Positions 1 through 10,300 of a DNA stretch of 64,000 nucleotides are shown in pieces; position 1 is the stretch's first letter, and each line of letters opens with the position of its first letter. The notes under the pieces are model-generated. The model saw nothing but the letters and a program-made list of their open reading frames with translations. It searched no databases and had not been told where the DNA came from. Source of the stretch: CAMCHP01 sp036835325 (GTDB lineage: Bacteria; Bacteroidota; Bacteroidia; Flavobacteriales_D; Sanyastnellaceae); assembly GCA_036835325.1 (NCBI GenBank), contig DAITMF010000006.1, positions 1-64,000 on the forward strand. The letters are read 5' to 3'. The translations under genes and the position numbers were made by a program.

Positions 1-20
1 GCATCGCTGAAGAGTGCTGA

Positions 21-1178
21 TTACATCACACCGCTACCGAGCAATTCACCGTTGGCGTACCACGCCACAAACTGACCCTCGGCAATGGCCCGTTGATTGC
101 GGTCAAATACAATTTCTATACCGTTAGCGTGCACTGTAAGTGTGCACAGTTCGAGCGGTTGCCGGTAACGAATTCGCGCTTCAGTTCTGATTGACTGGCC
201 TTCGATGGGAGCGAGGTCGTGCCGAATCCAATGCACATCTGTGGCTTCAATGCGCAAACCGCTGCGCAAGAGTCCGGGGTGCATATCCGATTGGCCAACG
301 TAAACGGTATTTGTGATCACATCGGTGGCGATGACGAACAGGGGTTCTTCTTTACCGCCGACCATCAAACCTTTGCGCTGACCGATGGTATAGTAATGTG
401 CTCCGCGGTGCTTGCCAACCACTTTGCCCATTTCGTGCGTGTAGGAGGGGTAGTCGAATTGTGGTTCTAAACGGCCTTTGAACACTTCGTGGTACGCATC
501 GATTTCAACGATCAGCCCTTCTTTTGGCTGCAGTTGTTGTTGAAGGAAAATGGGGAGCTTGACCTTTCCGATGAAGCACAAGCCTTGGGAGTCTTTCTTT
601 TCAGCGGTGATCAATCCTGCTTCGGCGGCGATTTTACGTACTTCCGCTTTTTGGAGGTGACCAATGGGGAAAAGCGCCCGCGACAACTGCTCTTGCGTGA
701 GTTGGCAGAGGAAGTAGCTTTGGTCTTTGTTCGCATCCGCGCCAGCGATCAAACGATAAACAGGCCTCCCGTCGGTACCGACAACTTCGTCTTTCTGGCA
801 GTAATGCCCTGTGGCAACGTAATCGGCCCCAAGGCTCAGGGCGGCCTTCAAGAACAAATCAAACTTGATTTCACGGTTGCAAAGCACGTCAGGATTCGGA
901 GTTCTTCCGGCTTGGTACTCCTTGAACATGTAATCAACGATGCGTTCTTTGTAGTCGATTGAAAGGTCAATGACCTGAAATGGGATGCCGAGTTGTTCGG
1001 CAATCAACATGGCATCATTGGCATCATCAATCCACGGGCATTCGTGGTTAATGGTCACGTCAGGATCGCTCCAATTGCGCATGAATATGCCAATCACATC
1101 GTAACCTTGTTGTTGGAGCAACCAGGCACAAACGCTTGAATCAACACCTCCAGACAGGCCAACGACCACTCTTTTCAT
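21..1178 (-). CDS. mnmA: tRNA-specific 2-thiouridylase MnmA
   Basis: Cytoplasmic enzyme that puts sulfur on C2 of the wobble uridine (U34) of tRNA-Lys, -Glu and -Gln, using ATP and a persulfide relay. The 385-residue protein has the PP-loop ATP motif SGGVDSS near residue 9. The two catalytic cysteines are visible: Cys100 in NPDVLCNREIKF and Cys201 in GLCFIGK. Length and motif order are those of a complete MnmA. The ATG start lies four bases after a -7 promoter element, so the mRNA is probably leaderless. The gene is transcribed leftwards, divergent from the response regulator. Identification is secure from the motifs. Confidence 0.96.
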   Translation of the reverse strand: MKRVVVGLSGGVDSSVCAWLLQQQGYDVIGIFMRNWSDPDVTINHECPWIDDANDAMLIAEQLGIPFQVIDLSIDYKERIVDYMFKEYQAGRTPNPDVLCNREIKFDLFLKAALSLGADYVATGHYCQKDEVVGTDGRPVYRLIAGADANKDQSYFLCQLTQEQLSRALFPIGHLQKAEVRKIAAEAGLITAEKKDSQGLCFIGKVKLPIFLQQQLQPKEGLIVEIDAYHEVFKGRLEPQFDYPSYTHEMGKVVGKHRGAHYYTIGQRKGLMVGGKEEPLFVIATDVITNTVYVGQSDMHPGLLRSGLRIEATDVHWIRHDLAPIEGQSIRTEARIRYRQPLELCTLTVHANGIEIVFDRNQRAIAEGQFVAWYANGELLGSGVM

Positions 1179-1182
1179 ACTG

Positions 1183-1190
1183 CAAAGGTA
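1183..1190 (-). promoter_or_regulatory. -7 promoter element of mnmA (TACCTTTG)
   Basis: On the minus strand this reads TACCTTTG, a full match to the Bacteroidota -7 consensus TAnnTTTG. It ends four bases before the mnmA ATG, so transcription should start at or next to the start codon. No convincing -33 TTG was found at the usual 17-23 base spacing. Confidence 0.65.
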
Positions 1191-1301
1191 CGCAGTTACA
1201 GGGCAAAACAGGTGGTAGGAAACGGCCTACAAAAGGGTAGGGATGCCTACTGACAAACTTTCGGCAGATGGCAGAGTAAATTGGTCTGTAAATCGCCCGT
1301 T

Positions 1302-1697
1302 ATGCAATACGTTAGATCTGTACTTCTGATTGATGACAACCCAAGCTGCAACTTCATCATGAGTGAATTCATTAAGTTCACTGACGACAGCATTCTGGTA
1401 TATGTCGCTGAATCGGTTGATGAAGCTGAAGCATTGCTTTCAGATCCGAACTGCATTTTCCCGGAAGTGATTTATGTAGATCTCAACATGCCCATTTTAA
1501 ACGGGTTCGATTTTATCGAATTGTTCGAACGCAATTTCGTCGCTCAGCATCCGGAAACCCGTTTGTTCATGCTCAGCTCATCACTGCGAAACGAAGATCG
1601 CCACCGTGCACTTATGTTTAGAAGTGTGCACGATTTCGTGAGCAAAAACGACATCGATAGCTTTCTACAAGGCACACTGACCAAGGCAGTTGCTTAG
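1302..1697 (+). CDS. Single-domain response regulator (CheY-like)
   Basis: A 131-residue receiver domain with no output domain. Visible are the acidic pair in LLIDDN (Asp11, Asp12), the phospho-acceptor Asp60 in YVDLNMPILNG, and the conserved lysine in FVSKND. It presumably takes phosphate from a histidine kinase and signals by protein contact; the partner is not encoded next to it. I chose ATG 1302 over the upstream ATG 1281 because receiver domains usually begin a few residues before LLIDD. A weak -7-like TAAATTGG lies at 1277-1284. It sits between mnmA and an ECF sigma factor, but a 113-base gap separates it from the latter. Confidence 0.9.
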   Translation: MQYVRSVLLIDDNPSCNFIMSEFIKFTDDSILVYVAESVDEAEALLSDPNCIFPEVIYVDLNMPILNGFDFIELFERNFVAQHPETRLFMLSSSLRNEDRHRALMFRSVHDFVSKNDIDSFLQGTLTKAVA

Positions 1698-1810
1698 CGA
1701 TTCGACAGTTGAAATGGGGCAAATTCACTCTTTTTCAGTAAATTTTACGTTCTTCGTTATCGGATGGAGGCAACCCTTCGGGAATGTCGCCGTCTGTTGA
1801 TCAATGAAGA

Positions 1811-2383
1811 ATGTCTCAAGACGCTTTTGAATCCATCGTTCGTGGCTGTATTCGCGGAGACGCGAAAAGTCAAGAGTTGTTGTATAAAAAGCTCTACGGT
1901 GTTATGATGGCGGTGTGCCTGAGGTACACAAAAGACCGCGATCAAGCCCAAGACATTCTCCAGGAAGGATTCATCAAAGTGTTCGGTAAAATCGAACATT
2001 ACAACTTTGAGGGGTCGTTTGAAGGATGGGTGCGGAGAATCATGGTAAATACTGCCATTGATTTCTTTCGAAAGAAACGCACTGACTTCACGTTGATGGG
2101 AGAGAATGAACACATTGAAAACGTAGCCGATGTGCCTGACCAAGAGGATGGTAGTGATCAGCCAGAGTACGACTTCAAGCCTGAACAAATCATTCAGGCC
2201 ATGCAGCAACTGACTCCGGCTTATCGAACCATTTTCAACCTGTATGTGTACGAAAATCATACCCACATCGAGATCGCCGAGAAGTTGGGTATAAGCGTGG
2301 GGACGTCGAAGTCAAACTTCGCGAAAGCCAAGCGAAACCTTAAAAAGATTCTGATTAACGACTTGATATATCGTAATGAATAA
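1811..2383 (+). CDS. ECF-type RNA polymerase sigma-70 factor
   Basis: A 190-residue sigma factor with only regions 2 and 4. Region 2 is seen in DQAQDILQEGFIKVF and the following GWVRRIMVNTAIDFFRKKR stretch. Region 4 carries the helix-turn-helix in HIEIAEKLGISVGTSKSNF. An acidic linker joins the two. The last 8 bases overlap the next gene, whose product has an anti-sigma-like cytoplasmic start, so the two are almost certainly co-translated as a sigma/anti-sigma pair. Its targets are unknown. The cargo genes downstream have ordinary TAnnTTTG promoters, so direct control of them is not shown. Confidence 0.93.
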   Translation: MSQDAFESIVRGCIRGDAKSQELLYKKLYGVMMAVCLRYTKDRDQAQDILQEGFIKVFGKIEHYNFEGSFEGWVRRIMVNTAIDFFRKKRTDFTLMGENEHIENVADVPDQEDGSDQPEYDFKPEQIIQAMQQLTPAYRTIFNLYVYENHTHIEIAEKLGISVGTSKSNFAKAKRNLKKILINDLIYRNE

Positions 2384-3695
2384 TCAGCTGGATGGGTTCG
2401 AAAAGAGTCTGGTAAAGGCCTTGGAGAACTATGAGATTCCCTATCAAGATGGGAGCTGGGAAGAGATGAAACGCAGGGTGCAACCGTCAACAGGTGGTGG
2501 ATCCGGTTCAATGACTACCGTTATAGCAGTGCTTGTCGCAGCATGCGCAGGCATCTTACTTGGCTGGTACTTCTTTGGAGTTGGTCAAGGACATGCAGCC
2601 CAATCTGCTTCGCTTACAACAGTCACCATGGAACGCGATAGCTTTCCTGCATTGCATGAGCGCTCGTCACAATTGGCTGAAGCCAATGCGTCGCAGTCAA
2701 ACGATCAAACAACGGCTCACTCAACTGAGGCCAATGAAAGTGCAGAAGGGGTAAAGGATGCTATGCAATCTACACCTAAAAAGTCATCTACTGACCTTAC
2801 CGCCTTCGCTGACAGCAATGATGAAAGCAAAGAAGAGTCGACTGTCAATACTCCACCAACAATCACCCCGCAATTCAGAAACACCGCAATGTCGGTGGCT
2901 GAAATCCCTGCCGTAGGTAACATGCCTGCTATACCCATTTCGGTGAGCGCCCGTGAAGCCTGCGAAGGCACCTCGGTGAAATTCCAAATTGAAGCCGAAA
3001 TTGTTGATGGAAACTACCTCTGGAACTTCGGTGACGGCTCTTTCTCAAACCAACCCAATCCTGAGCATCGCTACGAAAAGGCAGGTACCTATGACATTAC
3101 GCTGTCAGTGACCAGCAACAAAGACGGTGTGATTCGCACCAAAACAATGGATCAGCTTATCGTGATCAACCCCAAGCCTGAAGCATCATTTAACTTCGAG
3201 TTTGTTGGAATGGATGCAGGGCACCCTGTTGTATCCTTCGAAAACAGCTCAAGAAGAGCCAATCACGCTCAATGGGTTATTGCAAACCAATTCAGTGAAG
3301 AAATCAATCCCGTTACCCGAATCGACCAAAAAGGTGTGCACAACATCGAGCTCGCAGTGAGCAACGACTTTGGCTGCGATAACCGCGTAACAAAAGTGAT
3401 ATCGCTCAACGAAGATTATGCCCTAATGGCACCCGCACGTTTCTCTCCAGACGGCGATGGAACCTTTGATACCTTTATGCCGCGTACACTCCTGAGCGGT
3501 GAACTTGCCTTCACCATGCGCATCTACAAAGGGAAAGAACTCGTCTACGAAACTACCGAAGCTTCAAGGCCTTGGGACGGTCATCTTCCCGATGGCAGCA
3601 TGGCTGAAGTGGGAGAGAGCTTCACCTGGATGGTGCTTCTGCACCGGCCAAAAGGTGATAAATTTTACAGCGGCGATGTGTCCGTTGTACGTTAA
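2376..3695 (+). CDS. Membrane anti-sigma-like protein with PKD and gliding-type C-terminal domain
   Basis: 439 residues. Residues 1-40 form a cytoplasmic segment with the pattern FEKSLVKALENYE...WEEMKRRV, like the N-termini of Bacteroidota membrane proteins encoded after ECF sigma genes. One membrane span follows at about 48-68 (TVIAVLVAACAGILLGWYFF). A low-complexity Ser/Thr/Glu linker runs to about 180. A PKD domain (GNYLWNFGDGSF) and a second Ig-like module follow. The last 80 residues resemble the gliding-motility C-terminal domain (ARFSPDGDGTFDTF ... RPWDGHLPDG) but lack the NRWG core. The protein is therefore not a typical soluble cargo: it is membrane-anchored and overlaps the sigma gene by 8 bases. 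I infer a regulator that exposes a cargo-like domain in the periplasm; this is not demonstrated. Confidence 0.82.
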   Translation: MNNQLDGFEKSLVKALENYEIPYQDGSWEEMKRRVQPSTGGGSGSMTTVIAVLVAACAGILLGWYFFGVGQGHAAQSASLTTVTMERDSFPALHERSSQLAEANASQSNDQTTAHSTEANESAEGVKDAMQSTPKKSSTDLTAFADSNDESKEESTVNTPPTITPQFRNTAMSVAEIPAVGNMPAIPISVSAREACEGTSVKFQIEAEIVDGNYLWNFGDGSFSNQPNPEHRYEKAGTYDITLSVTSNKDGVIRTKTMDQLIVINPKPEASFNFEFVGMDAGHPVVSFENSSRRANHAQWVIANQFSEEINPVTRIDQKGVHNIELAVSNDFGCDNRVTKVISLNEDYALMAPARFSPDGDGTFDTFMPRTLLSGELAFTMRIYKGKELVYETTEASRPWDGHLPDGSMAEVGESFTWMVLLHRPKGDKFYSGDVSVVR

Positions 3696-3720
3696 CCAAA
3701 ATACCTTTGTAACCTTAAAG

Positions 3721-3751
3721 AAGGCGTGGACTGTGGTTCACGCCTTTTTTT
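3721..3751 (+). terminator. Intrinsic terminator after the sigma/anti-sigma pair
   Basis: AAGGCGTG (3721-3728) pairs with CACGCCTT (3739-3746), followed by a run of seven T. It ends the sigma/anti-sigma transcript and shows that the following giant gene has its own promoter and cannot start upstream of it. Confidence 0.85.
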
Positions 3752-3752
3752 G

Positions 3753-3760
3753 TAGTTTTG
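3753..3760 (+). promoter_or_regulatory. -7 promoter element (TAGTTTTG) of the first giant cargo gene
   Basis: Full match to TAnnTTTG immediately after the terminator T-run and 23 bases before ATG 3784. The next in-frame ATG, at 3835, would also be downstream of it. Confidence 0.6.
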
Positions 3761-3783
3761 CACAGTTGTTAATAACTCGATGG

Positions 3784-6700
3784 ATGTTGTGGGGCGCTAA
3801 CGTACAAAGCACTTACCTGACTTTGACGTTCCGGATGATCGTCGGTGTGTTCTTCATGCTAATCACGCACGAGGCCATAGCTACGATTACAACCCAGCCA
3901 AGCGCTGACTGTGTAGCCTGCAACGGTGCGGCTGAGGTCAATGCCGTATTCTCAGGTACAATCAACTTTGAGTGGTACGATGAGAACGGAAGCCTTATCG
4001 GCTTCGAAAGCAACACTACGGGCATTTCAAGTATTGCGAACCTCTGTCCGGGAATTTACCAAGTGCAGTATACCAACGGTACAGAGAACCACACCGAGTG
4101 GTTCTCTGTAGGTCTACCCGGTCAAGATGCCGGTGACCTTGTAAATCTTGATGTATGCACCGGCACAGGCAATACCAACCTCTTTAACCGACTCGAAGGA
4201 AGCCCCTTGACCGGTGGTACATGGGTAAACCCACTGGGTGTTCCTCATAACGGGGTATTCAATCCGGCCAACCAACCCGGTGGTCTTTACACGTACACCG
4301 TTAACGTTAACGGTTGTAGTCTGCAAAGCGGGGTGTATATAACGGTGGTTCAGAACGCTGATCCGGGGCTGTCGACAACCTATCTGATTTGTGAGAACTA
4401 TGAGCCTTTTGCGCTCACAGACGTCCTCGCAGGTTCGCCCGATACCTTTGGTCAATGGTTCGATGGAAATCAACAACCGTTTAGCGGTACCTACGACCCC
4501 GCCACAGATGCCACGCAACTGTTCACGTATATGATTTCGGTCGACGACTGTCCTCCTGTGTTCAGTACCATGTTCGTCATCGAAAATTCTTTGCCGAACC
4601 CCGGCGAAGACACGCAAATTGCCGTTTGCCCAAATGCGATTCCCTTCAACATGACGCAAGCCATGAATGGCAATGCGGACGCAAACGGAACTTGGTACAA
4701 CTCCCTCAACCAAGTTGTTGGTCCGGTTTTCAACCCTGCCGTGCTGCCCCAGGGGATTTACACCTATGAAGTTATTGGTCAAACACCTTGCCCAAGTCTT
4801 GAAGCCTCCTTGACCATTGTTTTCACCGACGAAATTTCAGCAGGCGTGCCAAATCCGCTTGCCTTGTGTTCAAGCGATGCTCCCGTTCAACTGGCAAGTG
4901 CACTCTCCGGAAATGTGAGCCCTGGAGGCGTATGGACTGCTCCCAATGGCCAACTTTCCAATGGCAGCTTTGATCCGCAAGCCTCGGCACCGGGCAATTA
5001 CACCTATAGCGTAACAGCCATTGGTTGTCAACCGGTGTCATCAACCGTTCCAGTTTCGATTGAGCAAGCTGTGTCGGCAGGTGAAGGGACAACTTCAACC
5101 GTTTGTGAGTCGCTCTCTCCGCTTAACCTTCAATCGCTTTTAACGCCCAATGCCACATTTGGAGGCCAGTGGCTCATCAACGGCACACCGATTCCGGGAA
5201 ACCTTGTTATCGAAGGTGGGCAATCGTATCCATTGCAGTACCAAGTCATTGGCAATGCATGCCCCACCGACCTCGCTAATTACCTCGTGAACGTCGATAT
5301 CCAACCCAATGCTGGTCCCGATGCTGCAGTCGAGCTTTGTTTGCCAAACGGATTCTACGATTTATCAAATGACCTTGCACCAAATGGCGGATTTGAGACG
5401 CAACTCACTGCACCCGACGGAAGCATCCTCCCAGCCTCCATTCTTGACCTTGAATCGGCCCAAAATGGCGCGTACACCTATACGTTCATTTCAAACAACG
5501 CCTGTCCGAATGATGCAGCGACGGTTCAATTAACCGTCGAGCTGCCGCCTTTTGTCAGCGGTGATGAGCAGCTTGACCTGTGCTATGCCGGAGGTGAGAT
5601 GGATTTGAATGCGCTTTCCGGCGGACTTCCGGCGGGCGGTGATTGGACACTCAACGCAACACCGATTAACTCGCCGGTATCAGCCGCAATGGCCCAATCA
5701 GGAAGCTACCTGTATACCTTCGAGGCCGGCGCTGTTTGCGGTACCTTGACCTTTGAGCTTGATTTGACCCTCGTAGAACCTTTGTCAGCAGGCGATGGAG
5801 CCGTGTTGAACGTTTGCAGCAACGCCGAGCCGTTCAATCCTGAAACGGTACTGACCAACGCATCTCCCGGAGGTACGTGGCTGTTCAACGGTACACCGGC
5901 CGATGACTTGACCTTCGACCCATCGCAAAATACCTCCGGCGTTTACACGTACGTCATACCGGCCATCGGGCCGTGTCCGGGACAAGAAAGCGCGATTGAG
6001 GTCATCGTTGACGAGGGCTTTGCGTTCTCTGCCGGGCCTGACCTTGAAGTGTGTTCAATGGAAGGCGACGTGTCTTTTGGAATCAACCTCTGTACCAATT
6101 GCACCTACGATTGGACGCCCTCGAACTTGCTCGAGAACGCCACCACGGCAACGCCAACCTTCAACGTGCCGTTCGCTTCGCAAACCACCACCTATACGTT
6201 TTCTGTCATCGCATCCAATGGTGTTTGCCAAGTCACCGATGAAGTCGTCTTCACCGTCCATCCAACACCCACCTTGTTCGTTTCGGGGCCGTCCACCTTG
6301 TGCGACAACGAAACAGGCTTGTGGAATGGAGCCGGTGCACCTGAACTGGTTTGGACGGTCGAGGGAGACGAGGAGCCCAACGTTGGCTCATCCATCCAAA
6401 TCAATCCATCCGAAAACTTTACCCTATCACTAACCGGAACCAACGAATTCGGCTGCACCAATACTACCTCATTTGAAGTCAATGTGTTCGAATCGCCCAG
6501 TTTTGACTTTGTTTCGCCTTCGGCGGATGATTGTGCTCCGATCGCCATTTCACTTGATCTGCCCCCCTCGGACAATCCTGACTTGACCCTGTCATGGATG
6601 TTGGATGGCAGTCAATACACTCAAAATACCCTTGTTGAGCTTTCGCAAGCGGGAGTTTACGATTTGACCCTGCTTGTGGAGTCTACAAACGGATGTGCGA

Positions 6701-7278
6701 ACGCATACACCACGGATGCTGCGATTCAGGTTTATCCAACACCACTTCCGAGTTTTACCTATGCGCCCGAGACCCTGTCGGCGCTCAATCCACTGGTCAA
6801 TTTTCAGAACCTGACCCAAGACGATGCTGACTTCGTCTGGGATTTTGGCGGGATGGATGAATCAACCGCTTTTTCACCGAGCTACCTCTTTCCTGAGCTA
6901 CCCGATATGGGTTACCGTGTGTGCTTGGAGGCGACGAATTCGTTCGGATGCTTTGCCGAGAGCTGCCAAGACTTGTATTTCCCCGGTGAATTGCTGGTGT
7001 ACGTTCCTTCGGCATTTACGCCCGACAACGATAACTTAAACGAAGTATTCAAGCCAATCGTCACCGGTTTTGAGCCCGAAACGTATCGCTTCAGCATATA
7101 TAACCGTTGGGGAGAGCAGATTTTCACTACCGACAATCCGAATGCTGCCTGGAACGGTTCAGTGAACGGCGGTGATTACTACGCACCCAACGGGGCGTAT
7201 GTGTGGACGGTTGAGGTGACCGATGCGTACAGCGCAGAACGCCGTCAGCTGAAAGGCCACGTGACCCTCATTCGCTAA
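3784..7278 (+). CDS. Giant secreted T9SS cargo with eight two-cysteine repeats and gliding-type CTD
   Basis: 1164 residues from ATG 3784; ATG 3835 is an alternative that starts at the hydrophobic signal segment (MIVGVFFMLI). After the signal come about eight modules of roughly 78 residues, each with an early Cys (VCTGT, ICENY, VCPNA, LCSSD, VCESL, LCLPN, LCYAG, VCSNA), a G-G-x-W turn, a G-x-Y-T-Y strand and a second Cys. PKD-like modules follow (FVWDFGG). The C-terminus is a textbook type-B gliding CTD: VPSAFTPDNDNLNEVF, NRWGEQIF, KGHVTLIR. Type-B CTDs direct export through T9SS in the Bacteroidota. The repeats suggest a surface adhesin or matrix protein, which is inference. Any longer reading frame starting upstream would run through the terminator at 3721 and is rejected. 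Confidence 0.9.
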   Translation: MLWGANVQSTYLTLTFRMIVGVFFMLITHEAIATITTQPSADCVACNGAAEVNAVFSGTINFEWYDENGSLIGFESNTTGISSIANLCPGIYQVQYTNGTENHTEWFSVGLPGQDAGDLVNLDVCTGTGNTNLFNRLEGSPLTGGTWVNPLGVPHNGVFNPANQPGGLYTYTVNVNGCSLQSGVYITVVQNADPGLSTTYLICENYEPFALTDVLAGSPDTFGQWFDGNQQPFSGTYDPATDATQLFTYMISVDDCPPVFSTMFVIENSLPNPGEDTQIAVCPNAIPFNMTQAMNGNADANGTWYNSLNQVVGPVFNPAVLPQGIYTYEVIGQTPCPSLEASLTIVFTDEISAGVPNPLALCSSDAPVQLASALSGNVSPGGVWTAPNGQLSNGSFDPQASAPGNYTYSVTAIGCQPVSSTVPVSIEQAVSAGEGTTSTVCESLSPLNLQSLLTPNATFGGQWLINGTPIPGNLVIEGGQSYPLQYQVIGNACPTDLANYLVNVDIQPNAGPDAAVELCLPNGFYDLSNDLAPNGGFETQLTAPDGSILPASILDLESAQNGAYTYTFISNNACPNDAATVQLTVELPPFVSGDEQLDLCYAGGEMDLNALSGGLPAGGDWTLNATPINSPVSAAMAQSGSYLYTFEAGAVCGTLTFELDLTLVEPLSAGDGAVLNVCSNAEPFNPETVLTNASPGGTWLFNGTPADDLTFDPSQNTSGVYTYVIPAIGPCPGQESAIEVIVDEGFAFSAGPDLEVCSMEGDVSFGINLCTNCTYDWTPSNLLENATTATPTFNVPFASQTTTYTFSVIASNGVCQVTDEVVFTVHPTPTLFVSGPSTLCDNETGLWNGAGAPELVWTVEGDEEPNVGSSIQINPSENFTLSLTGTNEFGCTNTTSFEVNVFESPSFDFVSPSADDCAPIAISLDLPPSDNPDLTLSWMLDGSQYTQNTLVELSQAGVYDLTLLVESTNGCANAYTTDAAIQVYPTPLPSFTYAPETLSALNPLVNFQNLTQDDADFVWDFGGMDESTAFSPSYLFPELPDMGYRVCLEATNSFGCFAESCQDLYFPGELLVYVPSAFTPDNDNLNEVFKPIVTGFEPETYRFSIYNRWGEQIFTTDNPNAAWNGSVNGGDYYAPNGAYVWTVEVTDAYSAERRQLKGHVTLIR

Positions 7279-7344
7279 GTTCAGGAATCCAAGCAACCTT
7301 CATCACTGCATTGCTGTCATTCGTGAGATAGGGAAGCAAATTCC

Positions 7345-7352
7345 TATTTTTG
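7345..7352 (+). promoter_or_regulatory. -7 promoter element (TATTTTTG)
   Basis: Full match to TAnnTTTG, 21 bases before the GTG start of the next giant gene. This shows the cargo genes are separate transcription units rather than one operon. Confidence 0.6.
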
Positions 7353-7373
7353 TAAACGAAGAAAACCAACTGC

Positions 7374-10300
7374 GTGAACCGTATTTTACTTGCTTTTTGC
7401 TGCATATTTCTGGCGCTTACCGTGTCTGCTCAAACCGTAGTCAACATTGCTGATGGGGGCACGGTGACCATCCTTTGCGGCGAAACATACACCTTCGTGG
7501 ATTCGGGTGGGAATGGAGACTACAGCAACAATGAGTCGTACCAGATTACCCTCTGTCCTGAGGCTGGCGCAGAATCATCCATTGCAGTGGTTATCTTAAC
7601 AGAACTCGGTGCGGTTTGGGATGTTGCCGAGGGCGACTTTTTATCGGTGTACGACGGGAACTCAACGGTAGCGCCGCTGATTGGTACATATAGTTCAGCC
7701 AATGCACTACTTGGATTTAATTTTACAGCAACCAGCAACAATGCCAGTGGGTGTTTAACCTTTGTGTTTCTCTCGAACATTTCTGAAACTGCTCAAGGTT
7801 GGTCCGGTACCATATCTTGCGGAACAGCATGGCAGCCCTATACAATCGAAATGTCTTCAAATCCGGCCGATGGAGAAAACTTGCCCGGATACGTTGATAT
7901 CTGTCCGAACGAGGAGGTCACCTTCACTGTCGAGGGCACATATCCATTTGCGAACACAAGTCCCAATGCCTACGCTCAAAGCGATGACATTGTAACCTTC
8001 AAATGGTCAATGGGAGACGGTACCATTTACGAAGGTGTTGGTTTGACGACTGTAACACACACCTATGACGGACAGTTTGGTTACAATGTTACCGTACGTT
8101 CGACAGACGAGTTTTCACAGTTTCGCACAGATACACTGAAGGTAAGAGTCTCAACCACTCCCGACTACACTTCGGCAGTGCCTGAAGAGAATCCGATGTG
8201 TTTGGGAGAGTCTACGGTTATTACCGGAGGTTACATTGACGAAGAGAATTTTGCAGGTTTTGAGCCTGTTCCGGGTGAGTTTTTTGTTGGCGGACTATCA
8301 GCTGGTCAGGTATTTCTGCCTGATGCTACGTTCGGTAACCCTGGGCTTTATACTGATACATTATTCATAGCAGGTATGGTTCTCGGAGCCACTATCACCG
8401 ACGCGAGCGATTTGATTAACGTATGTTTGAATATTGAGCATTCGTTCATCGGCGATCTTGATATTTGGATCACATGCCCGAACGGCACTGTTTTACCATT
8501 GTTGAATGGATACAACCCTGGTCCGTTGCCAGGTGGATGCCCTCTTATTGGGGGAACCCACCTCGGCGAGGCTTTTGACCCCCTTGGAGGAAGTGATTTA
8601 CCGGGAATTGGATACGATTATTGCTTCACGATGGATGCCGTTTGGGGCAGCATCTGTGAAGAGTTCACGGCTGGTAATACTGTGCAGGTTGATACATTTG
8701 AAGCGGAAAATGGTTTTGCTGCCAATGCCATGCCAGCCGGTGAATACCAACCCGAAGAACCGTTTGATCTGGCCATTGGCTGCCCGGTTGAAGGCCCTTG
8801 GGTGGTTCATGTGCAAGACAATTTAGCATCCGATAACGGATACATTTTTGAATGGAGCATCCAAGTGAGCCAGGATTTCTTCCCCGAGCCTGAGACCTAT
8901 GTTCCTGTCATTACAGACGCTTCATGGGCACCTGACCCTACAATAATTTCTTCTGAAGACCTTTCAATCGAGGTTCAGCCCTCTGCACCGGGAACGTACA
9001 GCTACCAATTCGCAGTCTCTGACAATTTCGGTTGCACCTACGACACCACGGTTTCAGTGACTGTTGTGGCCTTCCCCGATGTTGAAGCAGGTGACAACCT
9101 GTTCTTGGCGTGCAGTACACCCCAACTGAACGGACTCATCGATGGCGCTTCACAACCCCAATGCGCCAACGATGGTGGAGATTACGAGCATTGCTACGGA
9201 AACAGCGCGAACGATGTGTTTACCTACTGCCCCGACAATCCGGGCGATGGGATCACCTTCCTTACCCTTCAAATCATCAGTGGATCCATCGAGAACTTTT
9301 GGGATGCACTCACCGTATTTGACGGACCAACCACCGCATCGCCCATTCTGGCGCAAGGCCTCGCCGGTAACTTGGCAGGGCAGAGTTTCACAGCCACCAA
9401 CGATGGCTGCATCACCTTTCAAATTACCTCCGATGGAATTGTGAGCTGCCAAAGCGGCGGCATGCAGCCGTTGGTATACACCATCTCCTGCACAGCCGGT
9501 CCGCAATTCGGTTTCAGCTGGGAACCTGCCAACCTGCTCGACAACCCCAATGTGCTCAACCCCAACGTTGAACCGTTGACCCAAGACCAGGTGTTTACCT
9601 TGACAGCCTTCCCATTGGCGAACCCCAACTGCGTCGCCAGCGATCAGGTTGAGGTTTTGCTTGGGCCGGCACCCAGTCCGGGTGAAGATGCCGAGATCAC
9701 CTTCTGCTTCAATGGCGCAGAAGAAACACTCATCAACTACCTCGGCGGTGACCCGGCCGACGGCGGTGTGTGGATTGCCCCGGATGGCACTGAAATGGAC
9801 GGCATCCTAGATCCATCCGAAGACACGCCCGGTATATACACCTACAGCATTCCCGCGTGCAACGTGCAAGCGGAGCTCACCGTTGACATCCTCCTTTACG
9901 AAATTGAAGTCGCTGAACCCGACACCACCATTTGCCAAAACGGCACGGCCACCTTGGCCGTTGACAACGTAGACCCAAGCGTGGTTTACACATGGAGTAC
10001 CGGAGCAACTGGCCCTGAGATTTCGGTTTCGCCTTCGGCGGATGCCCTCTACACCGTTAGCGGAGCATACGGCCCCGGTTGCACCACCGAAGAAGTTTTG
10101 CTCGAAGTTGAGGTTCTGGGTGGGCTTTCAGTCACCCTCTCCGAAGGTGCGAATGTATGTCCGGGCGACTCACTCGAAGTAAGCGTGAGTTCAGCTTCCG
10201 GCGGTTTGGAGCCTTATACCTTTGTTTGGACATCCGACTACGGGGATGGCTTCATTGGGAATTCGGGCTTTGTGATTCCCGAAGAAGATGCCAATTGGTG

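Noticed and set aside
3499..3783. Longer N-terminus for the first giant cargo protein
   Set aside because: It would overlap the anti-sigma-like gene and include the strong terminator at 3721-3751; the signal segment begins after this.
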